Shown here one piece after another: positions 11,081 to 24,029 of a stretch of DNA of 64,000 bases. Where the stretch lies: contig JAODUP010000044.1 of assembly GCA_025642065.1 (NCBI GenBank), positions 723,001 to 787,000 of the forward strand, in the 5' to 3' direction. The stretch is from Paralvinella palmiformis (Eukaryota > Annelida > Polychaeta > Terebellida > Alvinellidae). The translations under genes were made by a program, and so were the position numbers. Each line of letters opens with the position of its first letter. Within the stretch, counting starts at the first letter, position 1. The notes beneath the pieces were generated by a model. It made no database searches, was not told the origin of the DNA, and worked only from the letters and a program-made list of their open reading frames with translations.

Positions 11081-11944
11081 CTTATTTGTCATGATTATAA
11101 CTAACCATGTTAATGAGAATACAAAGTTTACAAGTTCAATCAGATTCGTTCATAAAACCGCATGTCAACAGTACAGGTCCGAACACATTTAAATATCGCC
11201 TTCTGATTGGTTCATAATATATATCGTAGTTACATACAGAATCAGTAGGGATGTCACTTGTATATTAAGTGATCACAACACATCTTGTGGGTGAACATCT
11301 GAATCATAACGTTTCGTAACAGCCACCTTATCTAAAGAGCTGCTGAGATGTGTCTATGCAGTGGAGCTTTAATAATTAATACAATTTATCTTTAGACTGT
11401 AGAACTACTTTTAATTGAGCTTTAACCGCGAACTCAGTACAATTCACGAGACTGGCCCTGACATGCATCTGTTCACAATTTAGTTTTCTGACCGAGTACT
11501 TTAGGGTCGTGGTAGTTAGCTTATATGTGACATTGAAATGTCGTTTTTACCTGTGACTATTGCTACTTTATCCAATGTGTGGTGTAAATTAAGTATCACA
11601 TTATCACCAATCTCAGGTGACTGTCGTGGTTTTGCATCAATATCGTAGAAATGCTATCGGCGTTGTTGATGTTTAAAGAAATTAGGATTATCTTGGCCAA
11701 TGCTATGCGGTAGTGTACTCGATGTACTTGACAATTATCCGAATCATTAGAATTTGCACCGGAGAGTACTCACCTGCTGTCGTGCTGGTTGTAAGAAAGG
11801 TTAAAAACTATGGAATATTATAAATAAAATGGTTAGAGCTGTATGTATCAATGGGGTTTCTTAGCCACCTAATGATTGAATTCACATGAACTCTAATGTC
11901 TGTGACTATTGCTGTGTGTTCTTTTAGATCTCCATCTAGCTAGA

Positions 11945-11949
<5 letters not shown>

Positions 11950-11984
<35 letters not shown>

Positions 11985-12026
11985 ACACACACAAAACACA
12001 CACACACACACATATATATATATATG
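11950..12026. repeat. (CA)n(TA)n microsatellite
   Basis: CA repeats with interruptions ending in a short TA run. Confidence 0.95.
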
Positions 12027-12353
12027 ATACTCTGAATGAAGATTAGTCAGATCTGGGTTAGGGATTTTCTGCATATACCAGGAAGTCTACAACTGAAGTC
12101 CGTTAAAAAATTGAAACTGATTTTTTAATGTTAGTAATATTTTAGTAGTATAAATGACAACTATGAGTGTCGTGAAAATAATTAAAAAACAGTTTGTCAT
12201 TTCTTTTGTGTATTATATATTTATCGTCTGCGAAGAATCCTAGTACTCATTGATCATATGATGTAGAACCAGATATAGTGTTTTGTTTCCTGTTGTCAGA
12301 TGGCAGCACCAAAACATTTTAGAAATACTGCTTAGCAAAACAACTGTTAATTA

Positions 12354-12355
<2 letters not shown>

Positions 12356-12413
<58 letters not shown>

Positions 12414-12528
12414 TATATATATATAATATAATTATACATACATACATACATACATACATACATACATACATACATACATACATACATACATACATACATC
12501 ACACACGCACGCACGCACGCACGCACCA

Positions 12529-12570
<42 letters not shown>
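12356..12570. repeat. Compound (TA)n(CATA)n(CACG)n(TA)n tract
   Basis: About 215 bp of simple sequence: TA, then about 18 CATA units, then a few GCAC units, then TA again. Confidence 0.95.
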
Positions 12571-12572
<2 letters not shown>

Positions 12573-13246
12573 AATTAGTCATATAATAAAATAATAATAA
12601 CTCATTTATTGGCATTAATGTGATTCTTTGATGATCTAAACATATCTTGAATGATTTTAATATTAATTGCCATTAATGGTGAAGCTATCCCCTTATATCG
12701 TACAAGATATACACAAAAACATACTTTAGTGGGTAGAAACTTAATAAGTTTATGTTTACACGGATCACTTTGAGCATGCTATCATGTGGCTAATTAATAA
12801 TCATACAGCAGAATATCCATACATGCACAGTGTTGGCACACATATAGTGGTGATATTATACACATAACCTAGGAAAACTATACCAAACACACACATTCTG
12901 ATGACGTCAGTACATTGCTCTGTCCACGCTGCTGGCCGAATGAAAACGGCCAGAAATGAACATTTATGGTGATGCCTCACACATGCCACACCAGTTGCCA
13001 CGCCATTTCTGCATGCACACAATTAAACTTTCCAATGAAGTTAATGAAATTATACTTTTGATAAATTTAATAATATAAAAGAGCCATAATTGTTTTAAAC
13101 TTTGAGGTCCCCAAATTGGAATGGACACCTTCTATTATATTAATTATAATCTCCTTAATTATGGCCTCATTTAATACTTGCTATTAGATTCGTGTTTAAT
13201 GTTAAATAATGTATACAACATGGGAAAACATGGGGAAACCAAACTA

Positions 13247-13279
<33 letters not shown>

Positions 13280-13370
13280 CATGATCAATAGTTATAATGC
13301 TAACAACTCGTATGTAGTATAATGTAAAAATATTTCATACTGTAAAATATAATATTTGTTATTAATATAG
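12571..13370. other. No gene seen
   Basis: Apart from a (GAT)n run at 13247-13279, no domain or repeat family is recognised. A 73-codon minus-strand frame here is not convincing. Confidence 0.5.
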
Positions 13371-13958
13371 TTAATTCATTAGTAGTATTGATCAATTACC
13401 TATCTTTTGTGCGGTAATAGCTTATGTGGTGTATCTGCGAAAACAAAAAGTATCTGCCATTGTTATCTAATAGCTAACATATCAGATTTTGTTTACTGGT
13501 CAACAGCTCCATTTACTTCAGCGTATCCGTGTCAGATTAATTGTATTGTTGTAATTGCTAGAAATCACTGAATAATTTATGCTTTCCAAACCATTAATTC
13601 TTGAAGTTCAAACCTTTGTCGGTAGTTTAATCGTGGGATCAGATTACTCTCGGTTAATATCAATCAGTGAAAGTTTTATTGATTAACGAGGCCATATTTG
13701 TTAAACATGATTAAAAATATTGATTTCGATGAATTCTTTGATATATATAATGAAATGGAAACTTTAAATGTCGTATACTCAAATACATCATACAAGTGAA
13801 CCCTCATGAAGTATCAATATATATGGAACTTTAATTCAAACAAACAAAATCAACATATAGATAGATAGGACCTTGCACACTTGTTACTTGCCTCACTGCC
13901 TTAATGATTTTTTTGCCAATAAATATTTCTTCAGTGTTGCTAGTATTTTAAATAGAAT

Positions 13959-14555
13959 TTACTCAAATTCTAATCTTACACCGAGTGCGTCAAAAGTATC
14001 TTTGTAGGATTTATCAACAACTGCAGACTGCTCATCGGAAAAGTAATTCTTCCAATCTCCGATTATTCCCTTTCTCATAAAAGATGAAACTTTCATATCA
14101 AAGAAAGACGATCGGTGGTAATTGACCATATCATTGCTACTCATGCTATCAAAAGTCAAATGCTTGATGATGTCAGCAATACTATCTTCAGATAAAGATT
14201 TACCTAAAAACTGTAACAGGTCATCAATGACGTCAGACATTCTGTGATGCATGTCTTCATATTTAAGCAATTTAATGTTAGACTTCTCTTTATATTCTAA
14301 CCAACTAGCATACCATTCAAAATAATCGCCATATATCAGATGTTTGGTTTTGTATAATTCGAAGAAATCATTCCAGGAACCCTGGAAATTTCCAAGACCA
14401 CGATGGATTCTGTAGAAATGGTACAGAGACACAAGTGTATCTTTCGGATTCCGAATGATAACAATAATCTTGACCTTGCCTGCCTTTATCTGTTTCTGAA
14501 ATATATCACTCGGGAGATGGGTCTTCATCATATAGGGACGTTGCGTCTTTAGTAG
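13959..14555 (-). CDS. Sulfotransferase B exon 3
   Basis: Residues 94-291. Nearly identical to copy A outside residues 143-145 (IHR against MHG) and 240-250 (H, S, F, K and S replacing K, F, V, N and A), plus D183E and P283A. Confidence 0.95.
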   Translation of the reverse strand, partial: LLKTQRPYMMKTHLPSDIFQKQIKAGKVKIIVIIRNPKDTLVSLYHFYRIHRGLGNFQGSWNDFFELYKTKHLIYGDYFEWYASWLEYKEKSNIKLLKYEDMHHRMSDVIDDLLQFLGKSLSEDSIADIIKHLTFDSMSSNDMVNYHRSSFFDMKVSSFMRKGIIGDWKNYFSDEQSAVVDKSYKDTFDALGVRLEFE

Positions 14556-14587
14556 CTGAAGTTAAGGATATACAAATATATTCATCA

Positions 14588-14685
<98 letters not shown>

Positions 14686-15763
14686 AAACGTCACATTAAA
14701 TCAATTCGAGTTGAATTAGTTGGCTAAACAAAAATAAATAAGTCTACCATTTCAAGGTTGGAATGAACACCGTCAGATTTGTATTCCACGTAAGGAATCC
14801 GTTCATAAACTGGGACAGAAAGAGCTTTTTTCATATCAGCATTGTTATTCAGCAGCCAAATCAGTTCCTGTGCCCATGTGGTACCTGTCGGCAAAAAGGT
14901 TTCATATATTTAGCATTATTATTTGAAACACAGACTAGTCAGCTGAAATTCTATTTATATACTTTTTAGCTAAAAATCAAAACATTTTTGTAATTTTGTA
15001 TGTATATTAGTTTTCTTGAAACTTGTTGACATACATCATTAGACATCTTATCATTGGACATGGGCCACTAATAAGTTTCATCTTGCTGCTGCTCTCACTT
15101 GAGTAGTTTTTTTTTGTTATCTTAAAAAGTATGTCCTAAGCATTATAAAATTATTTCTTTATATTTGTAAAGGTTTTTATTTTAAAGACGTATTCCTAAA
15201 TTCTATGAAGATAAAGCAAATTGTCTACTTATTCAAAGCTGGATATAGGGTATCTTCAATTTAATTAATTCCTCTTCGATCTCCTCTAACAAGCTGTATG
15301 TTTTTCAAATATGATGATCTCGAAGGCAAATTATTATAATCCGAAGCAAAACAAGTTTTTAAATTCCAAAGGGAAATCATCATATTAATTCACGTTGGTA
15401 AAACACACAAAAGCTCCACGAAAACGAAAAACAAACAAACAAAACAAAATAAAACTGAAATAATGAAATACTCTAAATAAGGTATTTCGCTATTAAACAG
15501 AATGAAATATCTTCTAAATAATAACTGCACGAAATGCTCATGACTAACAAACTGAACTTAATTGGCAACGAAGTGTGCAAATACATTAACAGTTAAAATG
15601 TAGGCATCAACAAAACTACATATATAACATTTACAGAATGAATAATACAAGACACTAATTTTGTGATAAAGTAGTTCTTGGATAGTATATAGTTGGCACA
15701 TAACTATGTTAATATAGCTTCTCTTATTTTTTGGATTAAGAATAAAATGTATATATACCTGTA

Positions 15764-15811
<48 letters not shown>

Positions 15812-17893
15812 CCCACACAGTTGTATCAATTTTAATAAAGATGATAAAGTATAAACAATTAGTAATATTGCAGCAAAATCTTTTGGAAGAAGGACGTAAC
15901 ATTAAAATAGGTGTTAGCACGGAAATAAGTTAATAGTTTTCTCGTTTAGGCTAATCTAAAAACCTTCGAAAAAAATATTATTCAGCTGTATTATTAAAGA
16001 ATTATGGAATTATGACTATATGGCATATTTTTCAAAATATACAGTTCATCAATAAGGGCCTTTTATTAAATTTATTTGATTATTTTTACGGTTTTTAAAC
16101 TTTTAAATCGGTGGCCCAAAATGATTGCTTATGCATTATTTCTGTAATTTTTACGTCATAAATGAGACCGTTTGTGAATTACTGTAAATGGTATGCATGG
16201 ACCGAAGGCCCATTTGTGTTTTGACGTAATTTGGCTACAAAGACGCCAATTCTTTTATGAAGCGTAACAAGCGGGGAAAAAAAGACAACAAGCGACAAAG
16301 CTACACAAATTCTGAGTACATTTTATTTGAGTTGTGATTAGTCAGGGCTAGTGGATGGGGGGTGCTGTTGTGATACACACATACACGTTAAATTTCAGAA
16401 ATGCTAAAAAAGTAGATTTATACGTAAATCGAAGGGTCTCAAAAGATCGGGATTTGTTTTACGTAAATCGGAATGTTATAATAATTAATATGGGAAATGA
16501 AAAGAAAACACTTCTTAGACCATAACAATATATGAAGTACAAAATGTCCACGTTCCATGTAAAACATACAATCTCAAATTATTGGACTTTATCAAAACGA
16601 ATGCACTGAAAATATTTATAAAATAGTATATCCCAATGCAGATCTAGCAAAAATATAATAAAAATATGTTAAACACACAATCTGAAATTATTGCACTTTA
16701 CAAAAACTAATGCACTAATTAAAACACGATAATAAAGTATGTGTAAATGTAGATATAGCAACACAAAATAATAAAAAAACATGATGATGATGTTGTCAAG
16801 TTATTAACACCTGTTAGCACTCTGGCTTTTATTTCTGTCCGTCAGTGTGGAAAACCGACTATTCTGACAAAGCTACACGATGTAGGGACAGCGATGGGGT
16901 GTAATGGCCTTGTTTACGATCATTGTCGTCTTCGTACGTGCTCATGCAAACCTCCCCGCGATCACGCTGACAGAGAACAATTGCTTCGTCAGTTTCGTGA
17001 AGTTATCGGCGACGGCAAAGGACATGTTGGGTCCTGTGACAAATCGCGCAAACTTAACATCCGCAGACAACAGGTTGGTCGACAGCTCCGCCGTCTTCGA
17101 ATTCACGTAGGATAACCTGATTTGTGGTTGAGATTTCGTAGCTTTCACCAGCGCACATTAATGTGCGAATTGCACACTCTACAATATGCAAACATCGGTC
17201 CTTTGTAGCTGCGATACACACACTGCAAATGGGTCTCCCACACTGTCTTGTACTTTGTTGAATGCTTCTATTTTGCCGAACTACTGACTCACGTGAACGC
17301 CTCGCTGTTGTTTCTGCGCAACAAACATCGGTTCTAACCCCTTATAAATTATGGCGGACACACGTGGGTAAAAACCAGTCAATCACAAATTGAGGAAGGA
17401 TGCGAATTCAGACATGTTTGTTTTGACTCGATGACCGTAGCCGCACTATTCGTCGTACCGGTCGTGATTACAAACAAGAACATTTGAGCTATAGCAGACA
17501 CAGTTTGGACAGTTTCTGCTGACCAAGAAAAATACGCGAGACTTTACTCAGGCAAAAATAAAAGAAATTATTCCACACCAAGCTCGATAAAGTTAGATAT
17601 TTGTTTGTTCGTGTTTCGTTAAAAATCGACGCAAGCCTATAACAGTTTAATATAAGCATATCACTAGTTGTCCGCATCATTAATTAGTGTGACGGGATAT
17701 ATAGTTTTGGCGAATGACAGTACTCGTTTTGACATAATGTTTTGACATTACCCGTTTTCGGATAAGAGGCAATTAGAACATCATCTTCCTTCATCTCAAA
17801 AGATTCCAGTTGATTAATTGCTTCAGCGGTGATCTTTGGTTCAAGTACCATGTTATCTTTCATCCATTCGCCAGGAAATCTGTAGTCAGCCAT
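13959..17893 (-). CDS. Cytosolic sulfotransferase B (SULT family), three coding exons
   Basis: Exons 17752-17893, 14748-14884 and 13959-14555 have the same lengths, intron phases and splice positions as copy A and also join to 291 codons. YPKTGTTW, KTHLP (His106), RNPKDTLVS and RKGIIGDWKN are all present, so the enzyme should be active as a PAPS-dependent sulfotransferase. It differs from A at eight residues in exon 1, none in exon 2 and nine in exon 3. Seven of the exon 3 changes fall in the two patches that in mammalian SULTs line the acceptor pocket (143-145 and 240-250). I therefore infer a paralogue with an altered acceptor preference. No frameshift or premature stop is seen. The start is at MADYRFPGEW, with the frame open upstream as in A. 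Confidence 0.93.
14594..14682. repeat. (TA)n(GA)n microsatellite in intron 2
   Basis: Counterpart of the tract at 7333-7468; shorter TA part without the central interruption. Confidence 0.95.
14748..14884 (-). CDS. Sulfotransferase B exon 2
   Basis: Identical in nucleotide sequence to exon 2 of copy A, including both splice sites. The identity stops about 16 bp upstream of the acceptor. Confidence 0.92.
15771..15808. repeat. (TA)n microsatellite
   Basis: Simple TA tract in intron 1 of sulfotransferase B. Confidence 0.9.
16875..17150 (-). pseudogene. hAT/BED-type transposase N-terminal fragment
   Basis: Minus strand 17115-16942 reads ELSTNLLSADVKFARFV, then PNMSFAVADNFTKLTKQLF, then VIAGRFA and a stop, followed by ARTKTTMIV. 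The pattern (a helix ending KF..F, N.SFAVADHFT.L...mFPDS.IA, RTKTT) is characteristic of the N-terminal part of hAT transposases with a BED-like finger. Only this piece survives, in intron 1 of sulfotransferase B, and copy A lacks it. Plus-strand frames over the same bases are shadows. Confidence 0.6.
17752..17893 (-). CDS. Sulfotransferase B exon 1
   Basis: Residues 1-47 plus one base; ends AAAACGG before GTAATG. The downstream intron sequence has diverged from copy A and lacks its SINE. Confidence 0.9.
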
Positions 17894-18375
17894 GTCTGTC
17901 TGGTACGTATGCCCCACTCTTGCCACTAATAACAGAATGTTAGAGTATTTCATCAACAAACATCTACTAGCAAAAATCCACTTATTGTAAAATCACAGAA
18001 AGCGACCGAACTATTAAAAGTGCCAGCTTTCTGAGTTAATGTTATTCTCAATAATTCTGTAACTTGTGTATGTGTGTTTAAACAAAATGCAATCTTACCG
18101 TTGCAGCTACAACAAACAAAGCTACAAGGTTAAGGCGTGTGTAGCCTAGTGATATGTATTTGTAATGGTATTTACCAATCAAGTTAATTGTCATACTAAG
18201 TGTATAACGTCAATGAGATTCTTTCATGTAGAAACACGTCAACACTAGAGGAACCCATTGATACATCACCCTCTGATTGGTCCATAATACATATCGTAGT
18301 TACATACATAATCGGTAGGGATGTCACATGTAAATTAAATGATCATATCACATCATGTTATAAATTAATATCATT

Positions 18376-18919
18376 TATCTTTAGACTTTATGATTATAAA
18401 AGTAAAATTATATTATATATAAACGTGAAATAAAAGTTAAAATGGCAATTGCAGATACGAAACAATCCGCCTGTATGTAAGGAGAGAACCAACTGTCAGC
18501 TAAGAATCCGGTGAAATATTCATTAGTTGGCCCATTTGAAGAATAATTAACGATTTTAGGGTAGGTTTCCTAGCCCAGGAGAACAAAGAAATCGTCTGAT
18601 TGGAAAGGTAAAGTCCATTTGCCCATTCACAGCTAATAAGATACATTGCATTTATTATAACTGCTATTACATTCATAATATATGGCTAATTCTTGTAGTT
18701 TTATGTGCAGGCTGCATTTATTTTTATCTATGTATCTATTATTCTAAGATTAAAAGAACACTCAGAATTCTTTCTACGATGTAGTGATGTAATTTGACAA
18801 AGAAAGCTTAGTTCCAAACATGTTGGCTATAATTCCGCAGGAACTGCTTATTAACAAAGGTAAACATGGGAGTACAGAAGAAACATGTTAGATCCATGTT
18901 ATAAATTATATATTATGAT
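18376..18919. other. No gene seen
   Basis: AT-rich sequence beyond the end of the duplicated unit; no domain or repeat recognised. Confidence 0.5.
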
Positions 18920-18924
18920 ATAAT

Positions 18925-19445
18925 AAGGATTGTGGAAACTGAAGATTGTTTCTGAAATAAGACGTCTTGCAAAACACTGTGAATATGATGCAATATTAGA
19001 TGACATGCTTCGTGATCTTATTGTATGTGGAAGTTATGGTGAAGATCTCTAAAAACGTTTAATGCCCAAAACAAATCTAAATTTCAGTCGTGCACTATGA
19101 ATATCACGTGTTATGGAAATGGTTACTAACAATGTGACATCCATTCAAAATGGTATGCATGGTCCTGTCCTGGTTCTTCTCGAGAGGAGGAATAGGCAAA
19201 TAAAACAGTTCAGAAATTACAAGTATAGGACAAACGGCATCAAAGATATTTATTAGTCACAGTACTAAAAACATTTTAGTGACGATGATGGTTGATTTTA
19301 TCTGAATCCTGTTGATGAAGATTACTCATTGTATTACGTAAAAGGATCGTCATCGTCTGTATCAATGTGGATATGTGTATGTCTGGTAAACCAGTTATAC
19401 TGAACGTTGACGCAGGTGCTAGTGTATCTCTAATGGGCGAGTAGT
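18925..19445 (+). pseudogene. Ty3/gypsy gag and protease relic
   Basis: 18940-19150 reads RRLAKHCEYDAILDDMLRD, LIVCGSYGEDL and, after a stop, KRLMPKTNLNFSRAL.ISRVMEM, the capsid-end pattern of gypsy gags (C.. F...LRDR.VCG...E.IQ.RLL....LT...A..I...ME). A separate piece at 19360-19443 reads VDMCMSGKPV and NVDAGASVSLMGE, a retropepsin active-site region in which the usual DTGA is DAGA. Stops and frame changes intervene, and no LTRs are found nearby. Confidence 0.7.
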
Positions 19446-20960
19446 TATATACAAAAATAAAACGTAGTCTGAACATGAAGCTCCTCTGTTGATACACAAG
19501 TGAGCAAATTAAGATATACATACCATTTATAAGAGATCTCCTTTAGACCATCGACGATCGTTAGAGGCAAACCCTTCCTGGCTATCGAGAATGGACTGAT
19601 ACTGCAGGAGTAGTTAACGCGTCTAGTAGCTCATCAGTCACCCAAACCTTGGGACCTAACCTAGTGACTATCTCATGGTTGCCCATCTAGCGATTGAGAG
19701 ATAACACTATCTGTAGTCTTTCGGATCAGTACGATTTTGATGATAAATACATGGTTGTATACCTACTAATATGAACCAGGTTGTTCTTGACAAACAAAAA
19801 GTGCATTCACTAATTAGTAGGGATAAGCTCACACATTATACCCCAAAAGAGTTATCGATATAAAATTCTCTTATCTGATGATTTCAGTTAAAAGTGTTAT
19901 AAAAGTACATCAGCACTGACACAATAAACTTCAAAAGACGATAACACACTTGTTTGTGAACTAACAGACTTGTCCTTAGCGGACTTTTGACAGCCAACCG
20001 TTTGACGTGACTGAGATAATGACTTTTGATGTTCATAAATCTTATGATAAACATCATCAAAACGTAACATTTCTATAAATTAATGAAGCTTATTAGGATT
20101 CATACCGATCCATAACAGTGTAATGCGACATTTGGAGTGAGTCCTGGATTGAAGCAGGTATGGGTCAGAGATAATAATGTTGGAAATATAATTTTTTTAC
20201 TTCTACCTGGGAACCAGTGATATATGTATCACCTGTATAATATTAAATAACAATGTTATTACATTAGAGTATTAACGCCCTTGACATTTAGATGTAGTAA
20301 ACAATGCACGAATGGCTGATTTAGAAAACAAATCAGTTCACTTTCAATACGCAAGATATCATGCATAAATACCAATGTTACAGTAATAGGAATCACACAT
20401 TAAATTGTGATCTATGTGATCATTGATTTTATTGATTCACATCATCATGTCAGGTGGCAAAGGTTCTACAAAAAGTAAGTTTGAAGTAGACAGGTCGGAC
20501 CATGAGAGCCATGCAAATCTGGCTGAATGATACTTAGTTTAGTGGCATATATCTATTGGATGAAGTCTATGCCATTCCTATTAAATGCAAAATTATGATC
20601 TGAAGATCACATACCCTTAGTGGACTATAAATAAAACCCCAAAAAGCTGGTAAATAGCCTATATATAGCTTTTCAGTAAGACATTTATCGGCAACTACAC
20701 GCATAAATCGCCATGCAACACAGTGACTCTTAGACTTTTAACCCGAGACCGTAGTGTGAAATTCAGCCGCATGGCGGCACCAGGGGTTATTGAATCGGTC
20801 TATTCTGGAGATAAAATTGGGTTAAGAATACAGAACCTCAGAAATCACGGATATAACGAAACGATTCTTTACGTAATGATTTCCCACGTATTTTTCCAAT
20901 TAACGATATTCTTTAATATATATTACAAACACGGATGCAACGAATATCCTACCAACAGAA
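19446..20960. other. No gene seen
   Basis: No recognisable domain. A 132-codon frame at 20723-21121 runs into a LINE tail on the opposite strand and is not supported. Confidence 0.5.
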
Positions 20961-20964
20961 AATC

Positions 20965-21440
20965 GCCCAGTTGTTTACTATTATTACTACTACTAATAAT
21001 AATAGTAATATTTTATATAGCGCCTTATTCAACCGAAATTGCTCTAAGGCGCTTAACATTTAAAACACAATTAAAACATATTCTGAGTTCATATAGATCA
21101 AATACATTTCGTACACAATAATCTAGTTTAATATTCTAAATACGCTAATTTAAATAAATGGGTTTTAAGAACCTTACAAAATATTTTTCTACTTGCTGCG
21201 AGTTTTATGTGGTTTGGCAACTCGTTCCACAGCCTGGGAGCTGTGGGTTAAAAGGTATGTTTGATTCATCACGTAAACTACTTGAATGGTTTCAATCTCT
21301 TTTGGACCAACCCTTCCAGAGAGTGTCATTGTTACCAGGTATACCAGATGATTTAGTCTCTGGATCACTTAGGACCATGGTGAAGGCAGCGATATGGTGT
21401 TAAATATCGCCTGTATATCGATAACACGTAACTGTATGTA
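20965..21440 (-). mobile_element. LINE 3' end (jockey/CR1-like), with (ATT)n tail
   Basis: On the minus strand 21250-21140 reads LW.ELP..IK (two frames) and FLKPIYLN-like sequence, matching the conserved LINE C-terminus (LWN.LP..I......F...LK.hLF). It is followed by AAGGCGCTATATAAAAT and an ATT-rich tail at 20975-21010. This orientation makes 20965 the 3' terminus. Confidence 0.65.
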
Positions 21441-21449
21441 TGTGATATC

Positions 21450-22220
21450 AAATCTAGGTCTAAGTTAATAAAAAGGGAACCATGGTACACATCAGGCCTG
21501 CTAACATCAGCCAAGAAAAAGACTAAATTATTCTGTAAAAAACTATCAAAGCCTACTGAGTATAATATTAAAACATACAAAACATATAATAATATGTACA
21601 ACACACTAAAGCGTAAAATGAAAATAATTTACTATACAAATATTCTTATTGAAAATAAATTTAATATTAAAAAGTTCGGGTCAGTGATAAAACACGTCAT
21701 TGGTAAACTGAATGACAAGCCCAGCTACCCTAAGAGTTTTACCATTAATAACTTGTCGATCACCGACAAACAGGAAGCAGCTGAAAGTTTTAACTAATTA
21801 TTTTCCAAATGAGGGGTCATGACGAGCTATAACGTCCCAAATTCAAATACATGTTTTTCGTCATACATATCTAATTCAGTAGTTGGCAGTGTGTTTATCG
21901 AACCAGTGTCGCCATCTGATGTCATATCGGTCGGCACTAAATTAAAACCAAAGTTGATAATACATCCACTAAATTACTGAAACTTTGTATTAAACATATT
22001 ATTGAACCTATCACGGATGTCATAAACAGGTCATTTGACACCGGCATAGTACCTAAACAAATGAAAATAGCCAAAGTAATATCCATACATAAATCATCCG
22101 ACCAATCTCTGCTAAACAATTATAGACCCATTAGCTTATTTCGAGCATTTTCCAAATTAATCGAGAAATTAATGTATAATAAAATACTCTGCCGACTAAA
22201 ATCTACGTTACTACGTTTGT
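21450..22220 (+). pseudogene. LINE reverse transcriptase fragment, inverted relative to its neighbour
   Basis: Reads PWYTSGLLTSAKKKTKLFCK (the pre-RT 'PWIT.GLL.S...K..L' block) and an open stretch to 21797 with FNIKKFGSVIKHVIGKLN. After frame changes it continues with MKIAKVIPIHKSSDQ and NNYRPISL, the first RT motifs (about 22060-22140), and SKLIEKLMYNK. It stops before the FADD active site. It lies head-to-head with the minus-strand LINE end just to the left. Confidence 0.8.
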
Positions 22221-22520
22221 AAACCGATGAGATGTGTTAATATCAATTAGAACATGAAAAGCTGCGACCAGTTCGACCGAAGTATATTTTCGGTTTATTT
22301 GTTTATTCGCAAAAACATTTCAATAGTTAAGGTGAACATTTTCCATTTGTATATTCCACTATTAATCACATTTAATTGTCATAGACACCTTTTCTAACAC
22401 CGAGTTGTGTAATTTCAAACCTGTTTTGTTTAAAAGAATTAAAGGCTTACTAATGGAACAATATCAAGCCATATAGTGTCATTTCCCTTTAAACCGTACG
22501 CCAACAATCCGGTCTTATCA

Positions 22521-22973
22521 CAGTTCGATAATCCGGTCATTTTGTAAATGAAATGAACATAAAACAAATTAACAAAATTCATTAATCCGGCCATATCGCA
22601 ACTTCATTTGTTTTTGGTAATGAGAATTGATGTCTAATATTAAAATTATCCGTCTTTATTTTCACACTTCATCCATGCCCTAAACCTTTTTCAAAATCGT
22701 CAATTAGTCAATTTCAACTTTTAATGTCAGTATTTAGTGTGTAATGTTTGACGTTATATCTAAATGAAGGTCCCTTTTGTGATAGTTTAAAAGTAACCGT
22801 GATAAAACCCTTTATTTATTGAAAAAAGAAAAGAACAGGAGAGAGTATTACATTCTTTAAAAAGGTGCTAAACACAATCATGTGGAGGTGACAGAAGCCG
22901 ACAATCCACATATTTCATTATTCCGCACTATCTCCGTGCTAACACAATTATTCGACTAAACGAGATGTGACTG
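22521..22973. mobile_element. Probable pogo/Jerky-type MITE
   Basis: The left end CAGTTCGATAATCCGGTCATTTTG and the reverse-complemented right end CAGTCACATCTCGTTTAGTCG, each followed by repeated AATCCGG/AATCCAC-like blocks, resemble pogo-superfamily termini. No coding sequence is present. The ends are imperfect. Confidence 0.45.
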
Positions 22974-23285
22974 TAGTAACATTAGACAATCTATGGAACC
23001 TGATAAAGATCGTTGTTATTGGGTTGAGTCGTATCATTTCGCTACTTTAATATCAACATTGATCCTAGTTTATTCCTATGTATTAATATACTATTCTATT
23101 GTTTACTAAATCCTGTTTCGGTTTAAATGAGGTTTATCAATGCGGTTGATTAATTTATTATTGGCTGTAATGTGTCACACAGCTAGTCATTTAGAGAACT
23201 TTTTCATCATAAATAAACACTTAGTTTAGTGCCACTAAATCAGAATCAGACCCAACGAATGGTCTCATGATAAGTCCGTGTGATC

Positions 23286-23304
23286 TACTACCACCACCAC
23301 CACC

Positions 23305-23336
<32 letters not shown>

Positions 23337-23345
23337 CAACAACAC
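23286..23345. repeat. (ACC)n(ACA)n microsatellite
   Basis: Two trinucleotide runs in series. Confidence 0.95.
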
Positions 23346-23766
23346 ATATTTATGACGTTATGACTGCGATTGGAATTCCACTCAACTTGACCATCATAAC
23401 ATCAAACAGACAATTATCAGTCACAGTCACTAGCTGACTGAGTAATAGAAGCTCAAATATCCCTCAAATCATCCGTTCAATATTATGAGTATCCATAGAA
23501 GGTTAGTTCAGCTGAGCTAACACTAACCTAACAGATAACCAACAACACAAAGTCCGTCATACATCTAGATAGTTTGTGTCTTGAAATATTTTTACAACAC
23601 CTTTTTGATTGAAAACCTCAATAATAATAATGATAATGATATAATGATGATAATAATGATCTCGTGGTTGTTTATTATAAACCTTTCCTTATTATTATTA
23701 GGCGAAGAATTTATACTGAATTTTCTCTGACAACATTTATTTACTATAAGATATGCTACTAAAAGC

Positions 23767-23778
23767 AACAACAACAAC

Positions 23779-23826
<48 letters not shown>
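23767..23826. repeat. (CAA)n(TAA)n microsatellite
   Basis: Trinucleotide run inside the inverted-repeat arm. Confidence 0.95.
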
Positions 23827-23827
<1 letters not shown>

Positions 23828-24029
23828 TTTTCTATGTTGAAATAATTTTAAAACATCATTTTGATTGAAAACATCAATAGTAATGATAATAATGATGATA
23901 ATGATGATTTTGTGGGTTGTTTATTTTCATTATGAGCCTTTCCTTATTATTATTAGGCGAAGTAAACCTTCATTATAACAAAATAGATTTCATTTTAGTA
24001 ATTATTAGGATGATGATAACCATCAAATA

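Larger units (their letters stand above)
11805..18375. repeat. Segmental duplication, copy B
   Basis: Tandem, same-orientation partner of copy A. It begins with gaatattataaataaaatgg (11812; compare position 8) and ends near 18350, where both copies share tagggatgtcac followed by aaatgatca-like sequence. It carries sulfotransferase B. Relative to A it lacks the gypsy, MITE and two SINE insertions, but has its own 12350-13370 microsatellite-rich insert and a hAT scrap in intron 1. Confidence 0.8.

Noticed and set aside
12801..13022. 73-codon minus-strand frame
   Set aside because: Looked briefly like a transposase end, but no motif holds up in any frame and it has no matching copy.
16894..17115. 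Plus-strand frames over the hAT fragment
   Set aside because: Shadows of the minus-strand hAT-like sequence, which has the recognisable motifs.
20723..21121. 132-codon plus-strand frame
   Set aside because: Its 3' third is antisense to a LINE tail and its poly-Leu/Ile stretch comes from ATT-type repeats; no start context or motif supports it.
23286..23345. CRISPR-like or centromeric array
   Set aside because: Only short trinucleotide repeats without spacers; no array of unique spacers exists anywhere in this eukaryotic window.
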